Positions 33,825-42,603 of a DNA stretch of 47,351 bases are shown in pieces. The stretch is from Chlorobiota bacterium. Its GTDB lineage: Bacteria; Bacteroidota; Bacteroidia; Bacteroidales; Marinilabiliaceae. How positions within the stretch are numbered: the stretch's first letter is position 1; each line of letters opens with the position of its first letter. The translations under genes and the position numbers were made by a program. Below the pieces are notes generated by a model, which saw only the letters and a list, made by a program, of their open reading frames with translations, made no database searches and was not told the DNA's origin. The stretch is taken from positions 1 to 47,351 of the forward strand of contig JAADEM010000113.1 of the NCBI GenBank assembly GCA_013153405.1. Direction: 5' to 3'.

Positions 33825-36425
33825 ATGAAAAGACTTTCTTATGCACTTGTGTTTTTGTTAATTACATCTTTATCGACACTTACAGCACAGGTAACCTCTC
33901 CGGAAGATTTTTTCGGGTTTAAACCCGGAGCCGATCGACAACTGTTCGATTATGAAAAGCTGATTGAATACATTAGAACGGTTGACAGGCAATCGGACAG
34001 GGTTAAGATGGTTGAAATAGGAGAGAGTCCAATGGGTAAACCGATGTATTTGGTTTTATTATCCTCAGAAGCTAATATTTCAAACATTGATCGTTTGAAA
34101 AAAATAAATAAAGAACTGGCTCTGAATTACAATTTATCTGATGAGACGGTCAACGAATATTCTGAAGAAGGTAAGGTTTTTGTTCTTGCAACCCTTTCAA
34201 TGCATGCGAGTGAAGTAGGTCCGGCTCAGGCATCTCCGCTTGTTATATATAAAATAGCTACGACTAAAGATCCTCAATTGTTGTCATACCTTAATGATGT
34301 AGTTTTTATGGTTGTGCCAAGCCATAATCCTGACGGTATGGATTTGGTTGTTCATAATTACTGGAAATGGAAAGGAACTAAATATGAAGGTACCCGTTAT
34401 CCGGGAGTTTATAATAAATATGTAGGACACGATAACAACCGTGATTTTGTCACATTATCGCAAAGCGACACCAAAGCAATAAACAGATTGTATAACGAAG
34501 AGTGGTTTCCTCAGGTTATGGTTGAAAAACACCAGATGGGAGACAGGGGGGTGCGCTATTTTGTGCCGCCCAAACATGATCCTATTGCACAGAATGTTGA
34601 TGCAGAACTTTGGACATGGGATGGTGTGTTTGGATTAAACATGCAAAAGGATATGACCGAAAAAGGATTAAAAGGCGTTGCTTTCGGATATGCATTTGAT
34701 GATTACTGGCCGGGTTCAACAGAAACAGCTCATTGGAAAAATATGATTGCTATGCTTACAGAAGCAGCAAGTGTGAAAGTCGCAACACCTGTTTATATCG
34801 AAGATAACGAATTGTCAGTTAGTGGTAAAGGATTATCAGAATATGCCAAAAGTGCAAACTTCCCGGCACCATGGGAAGGTGGCTGGTGGAGGTTGTCTGA
34901 TATTGTGAATTATGAGATTACTTCTACCTTTTCTATAATTAAAACAGCTGCACTGCATAAAAACGAGTTGCTGGAGCTTCGTAACAGGTTGTGTAAAAAA
35001 GAGGTTAAAAAAGGACAGGAGCTGGCACCTTCGTATTACATAATGCCCCTGAAACAACATGATACAGGAGAACTTGTACGATTGGTAAACCTGCTAAAAG
35101 AACATGGAATAAAAGTTTACAAACTTAGCGATGATGTTTCTGTTGATAACCGCATGTATAAAAAAGGAGATATTGTTGTTCCTCTGGCTCAGCCGTTCAG
35201 AGCGTTTATAAAGGAAATTATGGAACATCAGGAATTTCCGGTGCGTCATTATACTAAAGGCGGACCGGTAATTAAACCATATGATATTACAAGCTGGTCT
35301 TTACCTTTACACAGAGGGATTAATGTTATTGAACTGGATGAACGGAATGAAAAACTTGAAAATACAATTTCTGTCATAAACGATGTTTATTCGGTAAAAA
35401 GTACTGTTCCTGAAAAATATTCATATGCTGTTTTCCCGGCTGAAAGTAATGATAGTTATAAGGCAGCATTTACAGCATTGTCAGAAGGGTTAAAGGTATG
35501 GAGAACAACCGAAGGTGATGATAAAATATCGAAAGGTAGTTTTGTAATTAAGAAAAGCCCTAAACTTAACAACATACTGGACAATATTGATATTGTTCCT
35601 GTTTTTATGCCGAATGATATTAGTATATCAAAAAAAGAGATAAAAATGCCGCGTATTGCGTTGGTAGAAACATACATGCACGATATGGATGCAGGCTGGA
35701 CAAGATTTATTTTTGATAACTATGGAATTAAATATACTATTGTTCATCCAGGTGAGTTTGAAAATACCGATTTTATTGCAAATTATGATGTTGTGATTTT
35801 CCCCGACAACAATAAGGATGTTTTGAAAAGCGGCAAATATAAAAGCAGTAACGGAACATATTCAATTCCATCTTATCCTCCCCAATACACAAAAGGGATA
35901 GGAGACAAAGGTATGGATAACCTGATGAAGTTTTTTAATGACGGTGGAATTATTCTGGCTTGGGGGCGCTCTGCCGGACTGTTTACCGGAGACCTGAAAG
36001 TACCTTTGAATAATAAAGAAAAAGAAGAATTTGTACTGCCGTTTAATGACATCTCAAAATCAATGAATAAATCAGGCCTGTATTGTCCCGGTTCTTTTGT
36101 TTCGGTTACCATTAAGCCTGGCTATGAACTGACTTTGGGAATGCCTGAAAAAATAGGAGTGTTTTACAGGGGTAATCCAGTCTTTACCACAACTGTTCCT
36201 GAATTTGATATGGACAGGAGGGTTATTGCCAAATTTGCCAAAGAGGATATTCTGCTTAGCGGATATGCAGAAAAGCTGAACCTGATAGCAAATAAAAGCG
36301 CAGTGATATGGCTTAAGAAAAACAAAGGTCAGATGGTGCTTTACAGTTTTAGTCCGCAATTCAGAGCTTCAACTCCTGTTTCGTATAAGTTGATGTTTAA
36401 CGGTATTCTGTTAGGAAAAGAATAG
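33825..36425 (+). CDS. Secreted M14-family zinc carboxypeptidase, large form
   Basis: 866 residues. Signal peptide 1-21 (LLITSLSTLTAQ). M14 domain ~35-320: zinc ligands H127-A-S-E130 (MHASEVG) and H236 (VEKHQMGD), the HNPDG loop at 167-171, substrate-binding DNNRD (N205-R206), and candidate catalytic E313 (MLTEAAS). The remaining ~540 residues contain a class-I glutamine-amidotransferase-like beta/alpha region (IALVETYMHDMDAGWTRFIF...DVVIFPDNNK...FFNDGGIILAWG) and a beta-rich C-terminus. It probably digests peptides in the periplasm or outside the cell. Single gene, converging with the STAS/Hpt pair. Confidence 0.87.
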   Translation: MKRLSYALVFLLITSLSTLTAQVTSPEDFFGFKPGADRQLFDYEKLIEYIRTVDRQSDRVKMVEIGESPMGKPMYLVLLSSEANISNIDRLKKINKELALNYNLSDETVNEYSEEGKVFVLATLSMHASEVGPAQASPLVIYKIATTKDPQLLSYLNDVVFMVVPSHNPDGMDLVVHNYWKWKGTKYEGTRYPGVYNKYVGHDNNRDFVTLSQSDTKAINRLYNEEWFPQVMVEKHQMGDRGVRYFVPPKHDPIAQNVDAELWTWDGVFGLNMQKDMTEKGLKGVAFGYAFDDYWPGSTETAHWKNMIAMLTEAASVKVATPVYIEDNELSVSGKGLSEYAKSANFPAPWEGGWWRLSDIVNYEITSTFSIIKTAALHKNELLELRNRLCKKEVKKGQELAPSYYIMPLKQHDTGELVRLVNLLKEHGIKVYKLSDDVSVDNRMYKKGDIVVPLAQPFRAFIKEIMEHQEFPVRHYTKGGPVIKPYDITSWSLPLHRGINVIELDERNEKLENTISVINDVYSVKSTVPEKYSYAVFPAESNDSYKAAFTALSEGLKVWRTTEGDDKISKGSFVIKKSPKLNNILDNIDIVPVFMPNDISISKKEIKMPRIALVETYMHDMDAGWTRFIFDNYGIKYTIVHPGEFENTDFIANYDVVIFPDNNKDVLKSGKYKSSNGTYSIPSYPPQYTKGIGDKGMDNLMKFFNDGGIILAWGRSAGLFTGDLKVPLNNKEKEEFVLPFNDISKSMNKSGLYCPGSFVSVTIKPGYELTLGMPEKIGVFYRGNPVFTTTVPEFDMDRRVIAKFAKEDILLSGYAEKLNLIANKSAVIWLKKNKGQMVLYSFSPQFRASTPVSYKLMFNGILLGKE

Positions 36426-36440
36426 ATACCTTAAATTAAA

Positions 36441-36602
36441 CCCAAATTGGTCGTTAGGAAGCGATGAAATCGCTGAACTAAAGACCCCATGCGGGTTAAT
36501 TCCGATTTAGAGATTCACTGTTTTGGCGATAGACGAAACAGATGAATGTCTTAATCGATGGGCATTTAGAATTGTTTTTACAATTCTAATGACCATTTTG
36601 GG
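36441..36602 (+). repeat. Dispersed element C, copy 2
   Basis: Ends CCCAAATTGGTC (36441-36452) and GACCATTTTGGG (36591-36602) are inverted repeats with one mismatch. The left half matches the reverse complement of 11359-11430; the right half has an extra segment with a perfect hairpin TTAGAATTG / CAATTCTAA (36566-36589). Confidence 0.75.
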
Positions 36603-36620
36603 TTAAAAAAAGAAACAAAA

Positions 36621-36744
36621 GGAGTAGTCCAAAAAGTTTTCATTCCAAACGAAGTGAAGTCTGCCTGCCGAAGCCTCAGTGCAGGCAGGGAATCTCAAAA
36701 CCGTTAAGTTCGCCAGCCTGTCTGAATGGACGTCCCAGGCAGGC
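36621..36744 (+). repeat. Element A copy 6, left end only, with nested palindromic inserts
   Basis: GGAGTAGTCCAAAAAGT then CATTCCAAACGAAGTGAAG matches copy 2. At that point a block with CTGCCTGC (36661-36668) / GCAGGCAG (36681-36688) interrupts, before GGAATCTCAAAACC resumes. A second hairpin (36712-36744) follows. The right palindrome end is missing. Confidence 0.7.
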
Positions 36745-36797
36745 TTGTTTGTGTTAATTGTATTTAATCCTGGTTCGTTTTTTAGCAGGGAGATAGC

Positions 36798-36833
36798 AAT
36801 AAAAAACTTCCTGTTAAAAACAACAGGAAGTTT
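36798..36833 (-). terminator. Rho-independent terminator of the Hpt-STAS pair
   Basis: Perfect 12-bp stem AAACTTCCTGTT (36804-36815) / AACAGGAAGTTT (36822-36833), 6-nt loop, followed on the minus strand by a T run into ATTGC. Confidence 0.9.
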
Positions 36834-36857
36834 CAGATGTGTTTTATAATAAAGTAT

Positions 36858-37184
36858 TCAGCAATCGCTTTCGCTCTGGTTAATGTCAAAAATCTGGTCA
36901 AGCTTCATCAGTTTTAACAAACTCATAACTTCGTCCTGAACGGCACATAGCTTAAAATTAGAGCCGGTTTGTTTCGCTGTTTTTAATGCACTAATCAGAA
37001 CACCTATTCCTGTACTGTCTATAAACTTTATATTTTTCAGATTGAGTGTGAGTTGTACCCCTTTTTTCTTAAGTGTTTCTGTGAGATTATCTTTAATTCC
37101 AGGAGCGTTTGCTGCTGTCAGTCTGTTGGTATCTTGTAATATTCCTGTGATTTTACCTTTTTGTTCTTCAATTAGTTCGAGCAT
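36858..37184 (-). CDS. STAS-domain anti-sigma-factor antagonist-like protein
   Basis: 108 residues, a stand-alone STAS domain. The motif LNLKNIKFIDSTGIGVLISALKTAK carries the usual phospho-acceptor serine S57 (DSTG). SpoIIAA-type proteins bind serine kinases of the RsbW type or act in larger signalling complexes; in Bacteroidota, which lack a classical sigma-B, the partner is often unknown. Located 12 nt after the Hpt gene on the same strand and followed by a strong terminator, so the two form a complete two-gene operon. Confidence 0.88.
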   Translation of the reverse strand: MLELIEEQKGKITGILQDTNRLTAANAPGIKDNLTETLKKKGVQLTLNLKNIKFIDSTGIGVLISALKTAKQTGSNFKLCAVQDEVMSLLKLMKLDQIFDINQSESDC

Positions 37185-37196
37185 GGTTGTTATGTT

Positions 37197-37691
37197 TTAA
37201 TTTTCAAGAACAGTATTTAATTCTTTAACAGCCTTTTTACACGTGACGTTAAATTTATCAATTAATTCTTTTATTTTTTCTACGTTACAGTTTTTCTTAA
37301 CCCATTCAATACGCTCGGGTTCATAACCTTTAAAGCTTTTTTTAATTTTCTCTACTTCATTAAGTTCTGAAGCAGAAATGTCTACTTTATTTTCAATTTC
37401 ATTCAAAACCATCTGTTTACAAACCAATTCAAGGTTCTTCAGATCTTTGTTGCCAAGTTCTTCCATGCCCATTGATAAAACAGAAGATTTGGCTTTGTGA
37501 GCAAACGAAGCAATCTTCAGCCAGTCTCTGTTTTCAAAACTCTCATCAAATCCCTCATAAAATTCAGGAACCTGTTCGATGAAAATATTAATTAATTCCT
37601 TGATTATTTCATTGTCTCCGTCAGAAATGCTTTCAAGGTATGTAAGATTAATAATCTTAAATTGATTTGGCATGGTATTTACATTTGTCAA
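37197..37691 (-). CDS. Stand-alone histidine phosphotransfer (Hpt) domain protein
   Basis: 164 residues. Helical Hpt bundle ~15-115 with FAHKAKSSVLSMGMEELGNKDLKNLE; the phospho-acceptor is H65. The C-terminal ~50 residues are Lys/Glu-rich helices of unknown role, longer than a minimal Hpt. It relays phosphate between receiver domains. A second ATG at 37673 is an equally possible start. First gene of the Hpt-STAS operon; the nearest histidine kinase (12951-14807) is remote and lacks a receiver, so a direct pairing is speculative. Confidence 0.82.
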   Translation of the reverse strand: MTNVNTMPNQFKIINLTYLESISDGDNEIIKELINIFIEQVPEFYEGFDESFENRDWLKIASFAHKAKSSVLSMGMEELGNKDLKNLELVCKQMVLNEIENKVDISASELNEVEKIKKSFKGYEPERIEWVKKNCNVEKIKELIDKFNVTCKKAVKELNTVLEN

Positions 37692-37762
37692 AAATTAACG
37701 TATCAATTCTTTATCCTTCCCTTTTTTATGTCTGTCAATCTTTGAATAATGCTACGTTAATA

Positions 37763-37791
37763 CAAATCTAATGATTTTATCGTAAAACAAA
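37763..37791 (-). promoter_or_regulatory. Putative promoter of the Hpt-STAS operon
   Basis: Minus strand: TTTG (37791-37788), 17 bp, TAGATTTG (37770-37763), 71 nt before the ATG at 37691. Confidence 0.55.
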
Positions 37792-37878
37792 ATATCCTTA
37801 AACGATAATTTTAAAAAATTAATACGGTCGTTTACAGTTTTTAATGTTTTATCATTTTTTCTCTGTTGTTATAATGCT

Positions 37879-37886
37879 TACATTTG
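37879..37886 (+). promoter_or_regulatory. -7-like box upstream of gcvT
   Basis: TACATTTG matches TAnnTTTG, 74 bp before the gcvT ATG; no well-spaced TTTG. No glycine-riboswitch signature is recognisable in the leader. Confidence 0.35.
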
Positions 37887-37960
37887 TCGTTAATTATTAT
37901 TTATAACTATAAGCGGTGATTTTCCGCCTAATTATAACTTAAACAAATAAAAGTTACGCA

Positions 37961-39052
37961 ATGAAACATACAGCATTTTACGAATTACATAAAGAGCTGG
38001 GAGCCAAGATGGTTCCGTTTGCCGGATATGAAATGCCTATTGAATATTCGGGTATCACAAATGAGCATATGGCAGTAAGAAATAATGTGGGAGTTTTCGA
38101 TGTGTCTCATATGGGTGAATTTTGGGTTAAAGGGCCTAAAGCTCTTGATTTTGTTCAATGGGTTACCTCTAATGATGCAAGTGTCCTGACAGTAGGTAAA
38201 GCACAATATTCATGTTTCCCGAACGGAAAAGGTGGTATAGTTGACGATTTGCTCGTGTACAAATACGAGGAAGATAAATATATGCTGGTAGTCAATGCTG
38301 CTAATATTGAGAAGGACTGGGCCTGGTGTAATGAGCAAAATACCATGGGAGCAGAGCTTGAAAATGCAAGTGATTCAATTTCCCAGCTTGCCATTCAGGG
38401 GCCAAATGCTGTTAAAGTACTTCAGAAACTTACAGATATTAATTTGTCTGATATCCCATATTACTCTTTTGTTACAGGGAAATTCGCAGGTGTGGATAAT
38501 GTTATAATTTCCAATACTGGCTATACCGGTGCCGGAGGTTTTGAACTGTATATGTATAACGATGTTGCGGTTAAAATATGGAAAGCAATATTCGAAGCAG
38601 GTGAAGAGGAAGGAATTCTTCCTGTTGGATTGGGAGCCAGGGATACTCTTCGTCTCGAAATGGGATTTTGCCTTTATGGCAATGATATTGACGACACAAC
38701 ATCGCCTATCGAAGCCGGACTGGGATGGATAACTAAATTTGTTGATCATAAAGACTTTATTGATAAAGAATATCTTCTTAAACAAAAAGAAGAAGGTGTC
38801 AGTCGTCGTTTGCGTGGTTTTATTCTGGAGGAGAGGGGAATTCCGCGTCATGGATATGAAATAGTGAACGAAAACGATGAGAAAATCGGAGAAGTAACAT
38901 CCGGCGCTATGTCGCCTGTGCTGAAAAAGGGCATAGGACTGGGATACGTAAAAACCGGCTATACAAAATTCGGTACCGAAGTTTATATCAGAATAAGAAA
39001 TAAAAAACTTAAAGCACAGATTGTTAAATTACCTTTTATAAAAAATAATTAA
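37961..39052 (+). CDS. gcvT: Aminomethyltransferase (glycine cleavage T-protein)
   Basis: 363 residues, full length. It transfers the methylene group from the aminomethyl-lipoyl H-protein to tetrahydrofolate, releasing ammonia. Signatures: [54 protein letters not shown] and the folate-domain [22 protein letters not shown]. gcvP and gcvH are not adjacent. serC follows after 17 nt, linking glycine/one-carbon and serine metabolism. Confidence 0.95.
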   Translation: MKHTAFYELHKELGAKMVPFAGYEMPIEYSGITNEHMAVRNNVGVFDVSHMGEFWVKGPKALDFVQWVTSNDASVLTVGKAQYSCFPNGKGGIVDDLLVYKYEEDKYMLVVNAANIEKDWAWCNEQNTMGAELENASDSISQLAIQGPNAVKVLQKLTDINLSDIPYYSFVTGKFAGVDNVIISNTGYTGAGGFELYMYNDVAVKIWKAIFEAGEEEGILPVGLGARDTLRLEMGFCLYGNDIDDTTSPIEAGLGWITKFVDHKDFIDKEYLLKQKEEGVSRRLRGFILEERGIPRHGYEIVNENDEKIGEVTSGAMSPVLKKGIGLGYVKTGYTKFGTEVYIRIRNKKLKAQIVKLPFIKNN

Positions 39053-39069
39053 TCTAAACTTAAAATATT

Positions 39070-40140
39070 ATGAAAAAGCACAATTTTTATGCGGGTCCGT
39101 CTATCTTACCGGAATATACCATAAAAAATACTGCTGAAGCAGTTTTGAACTTTGCAGGAACAGGATTGTCTGTTCTTGAAGTGTCACACCGCAGCAAGGA
39201 GTTTGTTGCAGTTATGGACGAAGCACGTCAGTTGTTCAAAGACCTTTTGAATATTCCAGAAGGGTATGAGGTTCTGTTTCTGGGCGGGGGAGCCAGTACT
39301 CAGTTTTATATGGTGCCGTTTAATTTTATGAAGAAAAAAGCTGCATACCTTAATACAGGTGCGTGGGCATCAAAAGCACTTAAAGAGGCTAAAGGATTTG
39401 GTGAGGTTGTTGAAGTAGCTTCATCAAAAGACAAAAACTATTCTTATATCCCTAAGGATTATGAAGTGCCTTCGGATGCTGATTATTTTCATATTACAAC
39501 AAACAATACTATTTATGGTACCGAAATCAAAAAAGATTTGGATGTAGATGTGCCGCTTATTGCCGACATGTCATCTGATATTTTTTCTCGTCCTGTTGAT
39601 GTATCTAAATATACATTAATATATGGTGGTGCTCAGAAAAACCTGGCTCCGTCAGGAGTTACTTTTGTGATAGTAAAAGTTGATGCTTTAGGCGATGTAG
39701 AAAGACATCTTCCTACAATGATTGATTATCGTACTCACGTTGAAAAGGGGTCAATGTTTAATACGCCTCCGGTTCTTCCTGTATATTCTGCCTTGCAAAC
39801 ATTAAAATGGCTGAAAAACAATGGAGGTGTAGAAGCTATGCATAAGGTTAATGTGGCAAAAGCTGCAATGCTTTATGATGAAATAGACAGAAACAAACTA
39901 TTCAAGCCAACAGTTTTAGACGAGGAAGACAGGTCGATTATGAATATTTGTTTTGTGATGAATGACGAATACAGCGATTTGGAAAAAGACTTTCTTGATT
40001 TTGCAACATCAAAAGGTATGATAGGTATTAAAGGTCACCGTTCTGTTGGTGGTTTCCGTGCATCAACATATAATGCATTGCCAACAGAGAGCGTTAAAGC
40101 ACTTGTTGATGTGATGAAAGAATTTGAAGCAAAACACTGA
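39070..40140 (+). CDS. serC: Phosphoserine aminotransferase
   Basis: 356 residues. It transaminates 3-phosphohydroxypyruvate with glutamate to O-phosphoserine, PLP-dependent. N-terminus [42 protein letters not shown] is diagnostic; the PLP lysine is in [38 protein letters not shown] ends the C-terminal domain. Directly follows gcvT and precedes serA. Confidence 0.97.
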   Translation: MKKHNFYAGPSILPEYTIKNTAEAVLNFAGTGLSVLEVSHRSKEFVAVMDEARQLFKDLLNIPEGYEVLFLGGGASTQFYMVPFNFMKKKAAYLNTGAWASKALKEAKGFGEVVEVASSKDKNYSYIPKDYEVPSDADYFHITTNNTIYGTEIKKDLDVDVPLIADMSSDIFSRPVDVSKYTLIYGGAQKNLAPSGVTFVIVKVDALGDVERHLPTMIDYRTHVEKGSMFNTPPVLPVYSALQTLKWLKNNGGVEAMHKVNVAKAAMLYDEIDRNKLFKPTVLDEEDRSIMNICFVMNDEYSDLEKDFLDFATSKGMIGIKGHRSVGGFRASTYNALPTESVKALVDVMKEFEAKH

Positions 40141-40224
40141 TAAATGTTTACGTTAAAGGGATAAGGTATAAAGTTCACAATACCATAAAACCATTAACAA
40201 AAGAATAATAGAATCATAAAAATT

Positions 40225-41145
40225 ATGGCAAAAGTTTTAGTAGCTACTGAAAAGCCTTTTGCAAAGGCAGCGGTAGAAAAGATAAAAGCATTGGTTGAAG
40301 AAGCAGGTTTTGAATTTGCCCTGCTTGAAAAATATACAGACAAAAGCCAGTTGCTTGATGCAGTTAAAGATGCTACGGCTCTTATTGTAAGAAGCGATAA
40401 GGTGACCCGTGAAGTTCTTGACGCTGCCAAAGAATTGAAGATAGTTGTTCGTGCAGGAGCAGGATATGATAATCTTGATCTTGAGGCTTGTACTGAAAAA
40501 GGAATTGTAGCCATGAACACTCCCGGACAGAACTCAAATGCTGTGGCTGAACTTGCTTTGGGCATGATGGTTTTTATGGCCAGAAACAAGTTTAACGGAA
40601 CGGCAGGTACTGAATTAAGAGGAAAAACTCTTGGAATTCACGCCTATGGAAATGTTGGCTACTATGTGGCTAAAATTGCAAAAGGTTTCGGAATGGATGT
40701 TTATGCATTCGATCCGTTTGTTGCCAAGGAGAAGATCGAAGCCGACGGAGTGAAAGCTGTTGATTCAGTTGAAGAACTTTATTCTACTTGTCAGTATGTG
40801 TCATTGCATATTCCGGCAAATGAGCATACAAAGAAATCGATAAACAAAGAGCTTGCAGGTAAAATGCCTTCAAATGCTGTATTGGTAAATACTGCAAGAA
40901 AAGAAGTTATCGACGAGGAAAGTTTGCTTGAGCTTATGGAGGAAAGAAATGACTTTACCTATATTTCGGATATTGCACCTGATAATGCTGCATTTGTTGA
41001 AAAGTTTGCTGACAGAGTGTTTTTTACTCCGAAAAAAATGGGAGCCCAGACGGCTGAAGCAAATATTAATGCAGGTGTAGCTGCTGCTAAACAGATAATT
41101 GCATTTATAAATGACGGTGATGAAACATTCCGAGTGAATAAATAA
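40225..41145 (+). CDS. serA: D-3-phosphoglycerate dehydrogenase, ACT-less lysine type
   Basis: 306 residues, far shorter than E. coli SerA (410) and lacking the C-terminal ACT domain, so classical serine feedback through ACT is absent. Rossmann motif GIHAYGNVGYYVAKIAKGFG; catalytic arginine in VNTARKEVID. The usual catalytic histidine of TPHxG is lysine here (FFTPKKMGAQTAEANINAG), and the usual glutamate of the DVFxxEP region is missing (SDIAPDN). This fits the 'type IIIK' enzymes described for Entamoeba histolytica and Bacteroidota-related sequences, so it is not an inactive gene. 84 nt after serC; terminator after it. Confidence 0.93.
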   Translation: MAKVLVATEKPFAKAAVEKIKALVEEAGFEFALLEKYTDKSQLLDAVKDATALIVRSDKVTREVLDAAKELKIVVRAGAGYDNLDLEACTEKGIVAMNTPGQNSNAVAELALGMMVFMARNKFNGTAGTELRGKTLGIHAYGNVGYYVAKIAKGFGMDVYAFDPFVAKEKIEADGVKAVDSVEELYSTCQYVSLHIPANEHTKKSINKELAGKMPSNAVLVNTARKEVIDEESLLELMEERNDFTYISDIAPDNAAFVEKFADRVFFTPKKMGAQTAEANINAGVAAAKQIIAFINDGDETFRVNK

Positions 41146-41167
41146 AGTTGTTATTTTATTTTTTGTT

Positions 41168-41197
41168 AAACCCTCGCTTTATGGCGGGGGTTTTTTT
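41168..41197 (+). terminator. Rho-independent terminator after serA
   Basis: Stem AAACCCTCGC (41168-41177) / GCGGGGGTTT (41184-41193) with one G-U pair, 6-nt loop, T run 41191-41197. It ends the gcvT-serC-serA unit. Confidence 0.9.
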
Positions 41198-41236
41198 ATA
41201 TTTACGGCCAAAATAAAAACACAAAAAACCAAAATT

Positions 41237-42490
41237 ATGGCAACTGTAAAACCTTTTAAGGGCTTAAGGCCGCCTAAAGATATTGCTAAAAATCTGGCTT
41301 GTCTTCCTTACGATGTGATGAATAGTGAGGAAGCGGCAAAAATGGCCGAAGGAAAAGAGTGTTCTCTTCTGCACATTACAAGGGCTGAAATTGATTGTCC
41401 TCCCGGAACTGATATTCATTCAGAAACAGTTTACAATAAAGCTGTTGAGAATTTTAAAATGTTCCAGGATAAGGGCTGGCTTGTTCAGGATGATAAACCT
41501 AAATTCTACATCTATGCCCAGACAATGGACGGCCGTACACAATATGGTATTGTAGGCGGTGCTGCCTGCGACGATTACCATAACGGTATAATAAAAAAAC
41601 ATGAGCTTACCCGTCCTGATAAAGAAGAGGACAGGATGATACTTACACGTTATCTTAATGCTAACATTGAACCGGTATTCTTTTCATACAAGGCGGTTCC
41701 CGAGATAGATGAGATTGTGAACAACATTGTGAAAAATGAAGAGCCGGAGTACGATTTTGTGGCAGATGAGGACGGGTTTGGTCATACTTTCTGGCCTGTT
41801 AATGACCCGGTAGTAAATAAAAAACTGGAAGAACTTTTTGCTACTAAAGTACCTTATACTTATGTAGCCGATGGCCATCACCGGACTGCAGCTGCTGCCA
41901 GAATCGGGCTTGAAAGAAAAGAACAGAACCCAAACCATACAGGTGATGAGGAGTATAACTTTTTTATGGCTGTTCATTTTCCCGATAACCAATTGCATAT
42001 TATCGATTACAATCGGGTTGTGAAAGACCTTAACGGATTGACGGAAGAGGAATTTCTGAAGAAGCTCGATAAGGTTTTTGAAATAGAAAAAATCGGAGCG
42101 GAAGAATACAGACCGCAGAAACTTCATGAGTTTAGTATGTACCTTGGCGGAAACTGGTACAAATTGAATGCAAAGGAAGGTACCTATGACGATAATGATC
42201 CTATAGGAGTTCTTGATGTTACTGTTCTTTCAAAACATGTACTTGATGATATTCTTGGCATAAAAGACCTGCGTACCAGTAAACGAATAGATTTCGTGGG
42301 AGGTATCAGAGGCTTAGGAGAACTGAAACGTCGTGTAGATGAAGAGGATATGAAGGTTGCTTTCGCTCTTTATCCGGTATCAATGCAACAACTTATCGAC
42401 ATTGCTGATAGTGGCAATATCATGCCGCCGAAAACTACCTGGTTTGAACCTAAATTACGGTCAGGCCTGGTTATTCACAAGCTTGATTAA
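41237..42490 (+). CDS. DUF1015 family protein, ParB/SerK-like motif
   Basis: 417 residues of unknown function, a full-length DUF1015 member. It opens VKPFKGLRPPKDIAKNLACLPYDVMNSEEA, then IIKKHELTRPDKEEDRM (H122-E123), and the best-conserved box YVADGHHRTAAAARI with D212-GHHR216. DGHHR resembles the nucleotide-binding box of ParB-fold small-molecule kinases such as archaeal ADP-dependent serine kinase (SerK) and SbnI. Next to serC and serA, a role in phosphoserine or serine metabolism is attractive but inferred. Flanked by terminators, so transcribed separately; TATATTTA near 41197 is a weak -7 match. Confidence 0.85.
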   Translation: MATVKPFKGLRPPKDIAKNLACLPYDVMNSEEAAKMAEGKECSLLHITRAEIDCPPGTDIHSETVYNKAVENFKMFQDKGWLVQDDKPKFYIYAQTMDGRTQYGIVGGAACDDYHNGIIKKHELTRPDKEEDRMILTRYLNANIEPVFFSYKAVPEIDEIVNNIVKNEEPEYDFVADEDGFGHTFWPVNDPVVNKKLEELFATKVPYTYVADGHHRTAAAARIGLERKEQNPNHTGDEEYNFFMAVHFPDNQLHIIDYNRVVKDLNGLTEEEFLKKLDKVFEIEKIGAEEYRPQKLHEFSMYLGGNWYKLNAKEGTYDDNDPIGVLDVTVLSKHVLDDILGIKDLRTSKRIDFVGGIRGLGELKRRVDEEDMKVAFALYPVSMQQLIDIADSGNIMPPKTTWFEPKLRSGLVIHKLD

Positions 42491-42511
42491 ATACAGACTT
42501 TGCACCATACG

Positions 42512-42569
42512 GGGCTGTCGCTTATTTGATAAATTTAATATCGGTAAATGGACAGCCCTTTTGTTTTTT
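42512..42569 (+). terminator. Terminator after the DUF1015 gene
   Basis: GGGCTGTC (42512-42519) / GACAGCCC (42551-42558), 31-nt loop, then TTTTGTTTTTT. The loop is long but the stem is GC-rich and exact. Confidence 0.7.
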
Positions 42570-42573
42570 GTAC

Positions 42574-42581
42574 TATTTTTG
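42574..42581 (+). promoter_or_regulatory. -7-like box of yggS
   Basis: TATTTTTG lies 22 bp before the yggS ATG, directly after the preceding terminator. -33 element unclear. Confidence 0.4.
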
Positions 42582-42603
42582 AGTGTTATAAAAATTAGTA
42601 GCA

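Larger units (their letters stand above)
36426..36857. repeat. Gene-free repeat island III (M14 peptidase / STAS convergent gap)
   Basis: 432 bp without a gene: element C copy 2 (36441-36602), a truncated element A copy 6 from 36621 with two nested GC-rich hairpins (36661-36688, 36712-36744), then ~55 bp unique sequence and the STAS terminator (36798-36833). Confidence 0.8.

Noticed and set aside
40225-41145. SerA as an inactivated gene because the catalytic His is missing
   Set aside because: The rest of the fold is intact and lysine-type PGDHs are known, so it is probably functional.
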